Assembly (NCBI RefSeq): GCF_041908905.1
Contig: NZ_JAYREK010000003.1
Span: 119,860 to 183,859, forward strand
Origin: Zoogloea sp041908905
Lineage (GTDB): Bacteria; Pseudomonadota; Gammaproteobacteria; Burkholderiales; Rhodocyclaceae
DNA length: 64,000 bases
Direction of reading: 5' to 3'
A program made the translations under genes and the position numbers. A model generated the notes under the pieces. It saw only the letters and a program-made list of their open reading frames with translations, searched no databases and was not told the origin of the DNA. Shown one piece after another: positions 63,444 to 64,000 of the stretch; within the stretch, counting starts at the first letter, position 1; each line of letters opens with the position of its first letter.

Positions 63444-64000
63444 ATGGACATCAACACCCCCGTTCCACCGGCCTGGAGTCAGTCGGGGGTGCCATGCGTC
63501 GCCATGCCCCTGCCCGCCATCTCCTGCACCATCCCGCTGCTCCCCGGCCACGGGGAGCGGCTCGTGCCCTGCCGCCTGCCCCTGCCCGGGGTCGTCATCT
63601 TCGTGCATGGCGTCAACTCCGACGGCGAGTGGTACGACGCCGCCGAGCAGGGCCTGTGCGAGGGCCTCAACACCCGCCTGGCCCGTCAGGCGGCACAGCT
63701 GGCGCTCCCAGGCGACGACACCGGGCGGCTGATCGCCTGCGCGTATACGCCGGAGCTGGACCCGGAAGGTTTTCTCGCGCCCCGGCGTTCCGCTGACAAC
63801 TTCATCCAGCCCCAGGCCCACTGGTCGCCGGTGATCCGCTTCCGCTGGGGCTACAAGGCGCACCTCGATGACATCAAAGACTTCGGCGACAGCGTCTTCC
63901 TCAACGAGGACGACTACTGGGGCGGCGGCCCCTTCGCCAACGGCTGCTCCGCGCTGGCCGACCTGTGGACCGACGGCCTCAACGACCGCCTCTTCCTGTG
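63444..64000 (+). CDS. Tle3-like type VI secretion lipase effector (partial)
   Basis: 185 codons to the window edge; the frame is open. It has VVIFVHGVNSDGEWYDAAEQ and GLCEGLNTRL, then RFRWGYKAHL and LNEDDYWGGGPFANGCSALA, which match the N-terminal half of Tle3/DUF3274-type alpha/beta-hydrolase phospholipase effectors. The catalytic Ser and downstream parts lie outside the window. The cognate immunity and vgrG genes, if any, would be further right. The family call rests on these motifs only. Confidence 0.75.
   Translation, partial: MDINTPVPPAWSQSGVPCVAMPLPAISCTIPLLPGHGERLVPCRLPLPGVVIFVHGVNSDGEWYDAAEQGLCEGLNTRLARQAAQLALPGDDTGRLIACAYTPELDPEGFLAPRRSADNFIQPQAHWSPVIRFRWGYKAHLDDIKDFGDSVFLNEDDYWGGGPFANGCSALADLWTDGLNDRLFL

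Overview
The window looks like a GC-rich betaproteobacterial chromosome, most likely Rhodocyclales (an Azospira/Dechloromonas-like denitrifier). The pointers are gene order around the origin (mnmE-yidC-yidD-rnpA-rpmH | dnaA-dnaN-gyrB), a cytochrome cd1 nitrite reductase cluster of the betaproteobacterial type, and a urea transport/urease cluster. The genus is inference. No rRNA, tRNA or CRISPR array was recognised.

Layout. 0-7.1 kb (minus strand): truncated NtrY-like kinase, DUF4390 protein, rsmB, a spermidine-synthase-like protein, a TSUP permease, a sirtuin, a methyltransferase and a small glycine-zipper lipoprotein. Two exact 16-bp parS-type palindromes lie here, about 24 kb from dnaA. 7.2-22.7 kb (plus strand): a complete urea module, consisting of a permease-fused hybrid histidine kinase, a LuxR-type response regulator, urtA (own terminator), urtBCDE and ureD-A-orf-B-C-E-F-G. 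The regions before urtA and urtB share a conserved operator/promoter block, so the kinase/regulator pair probably controls both transcripts. 22.9-24.2 kb: two lipoproteins, one with a PDZ domain. 24.25-24.53 kb: a 276-bp deletion remnant of an IS110/IS1111-type element with 14-bp inverted ends.

24.6-34 kb: replication-origin region. mnmE, yidC, yidD, rnpA and rpmH run leftward; dnaA, dnaN and gyrB run rightward. A perfect DnaA box lies upstream of dnaA. rnpA has no ordinary start after rpmH and has a terminator-like hairpin in its early coding region. A 112-bp imperfect palindrome separates dnaN and gyrB.

34-42.5 kb: accessory island with hicAB toxin-antitoxin, a RhuM-family protein, an AT-richer NACHT (STAND) NTPase with a possible nuclease-like N-terminus (candidate phage defence), a 158-aa helical protein of unknown function followed by a 21-bp-period palindromic repeat array, a diguanylate cyclase, and a zeta-toxin-like kinase with small partner ORFs.

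42.5-51.6 kb: an OsmC-YcaO fusion protein and small neighbour, a bifunctional penicillin-binding protein, a ketopantoate-reductase-like protein, and a hybrid histidine kinase with an adjacent periplasmic binding protein. 51.7-60.6 kb: denitrification genes, with nirC-F-DL-G-H and nirS-nirM on the minus strand and nirE divergent from nirS. FNR/DNR-type boxes sit upstream of nirC and between nirS and nirE. Together they make and use heme d1. 60.7-64 kb: an acyl-CoA synthetase, an EamA transporter and the start of a Tle3-like (type VI secretion lipase) gene cut by the window end.
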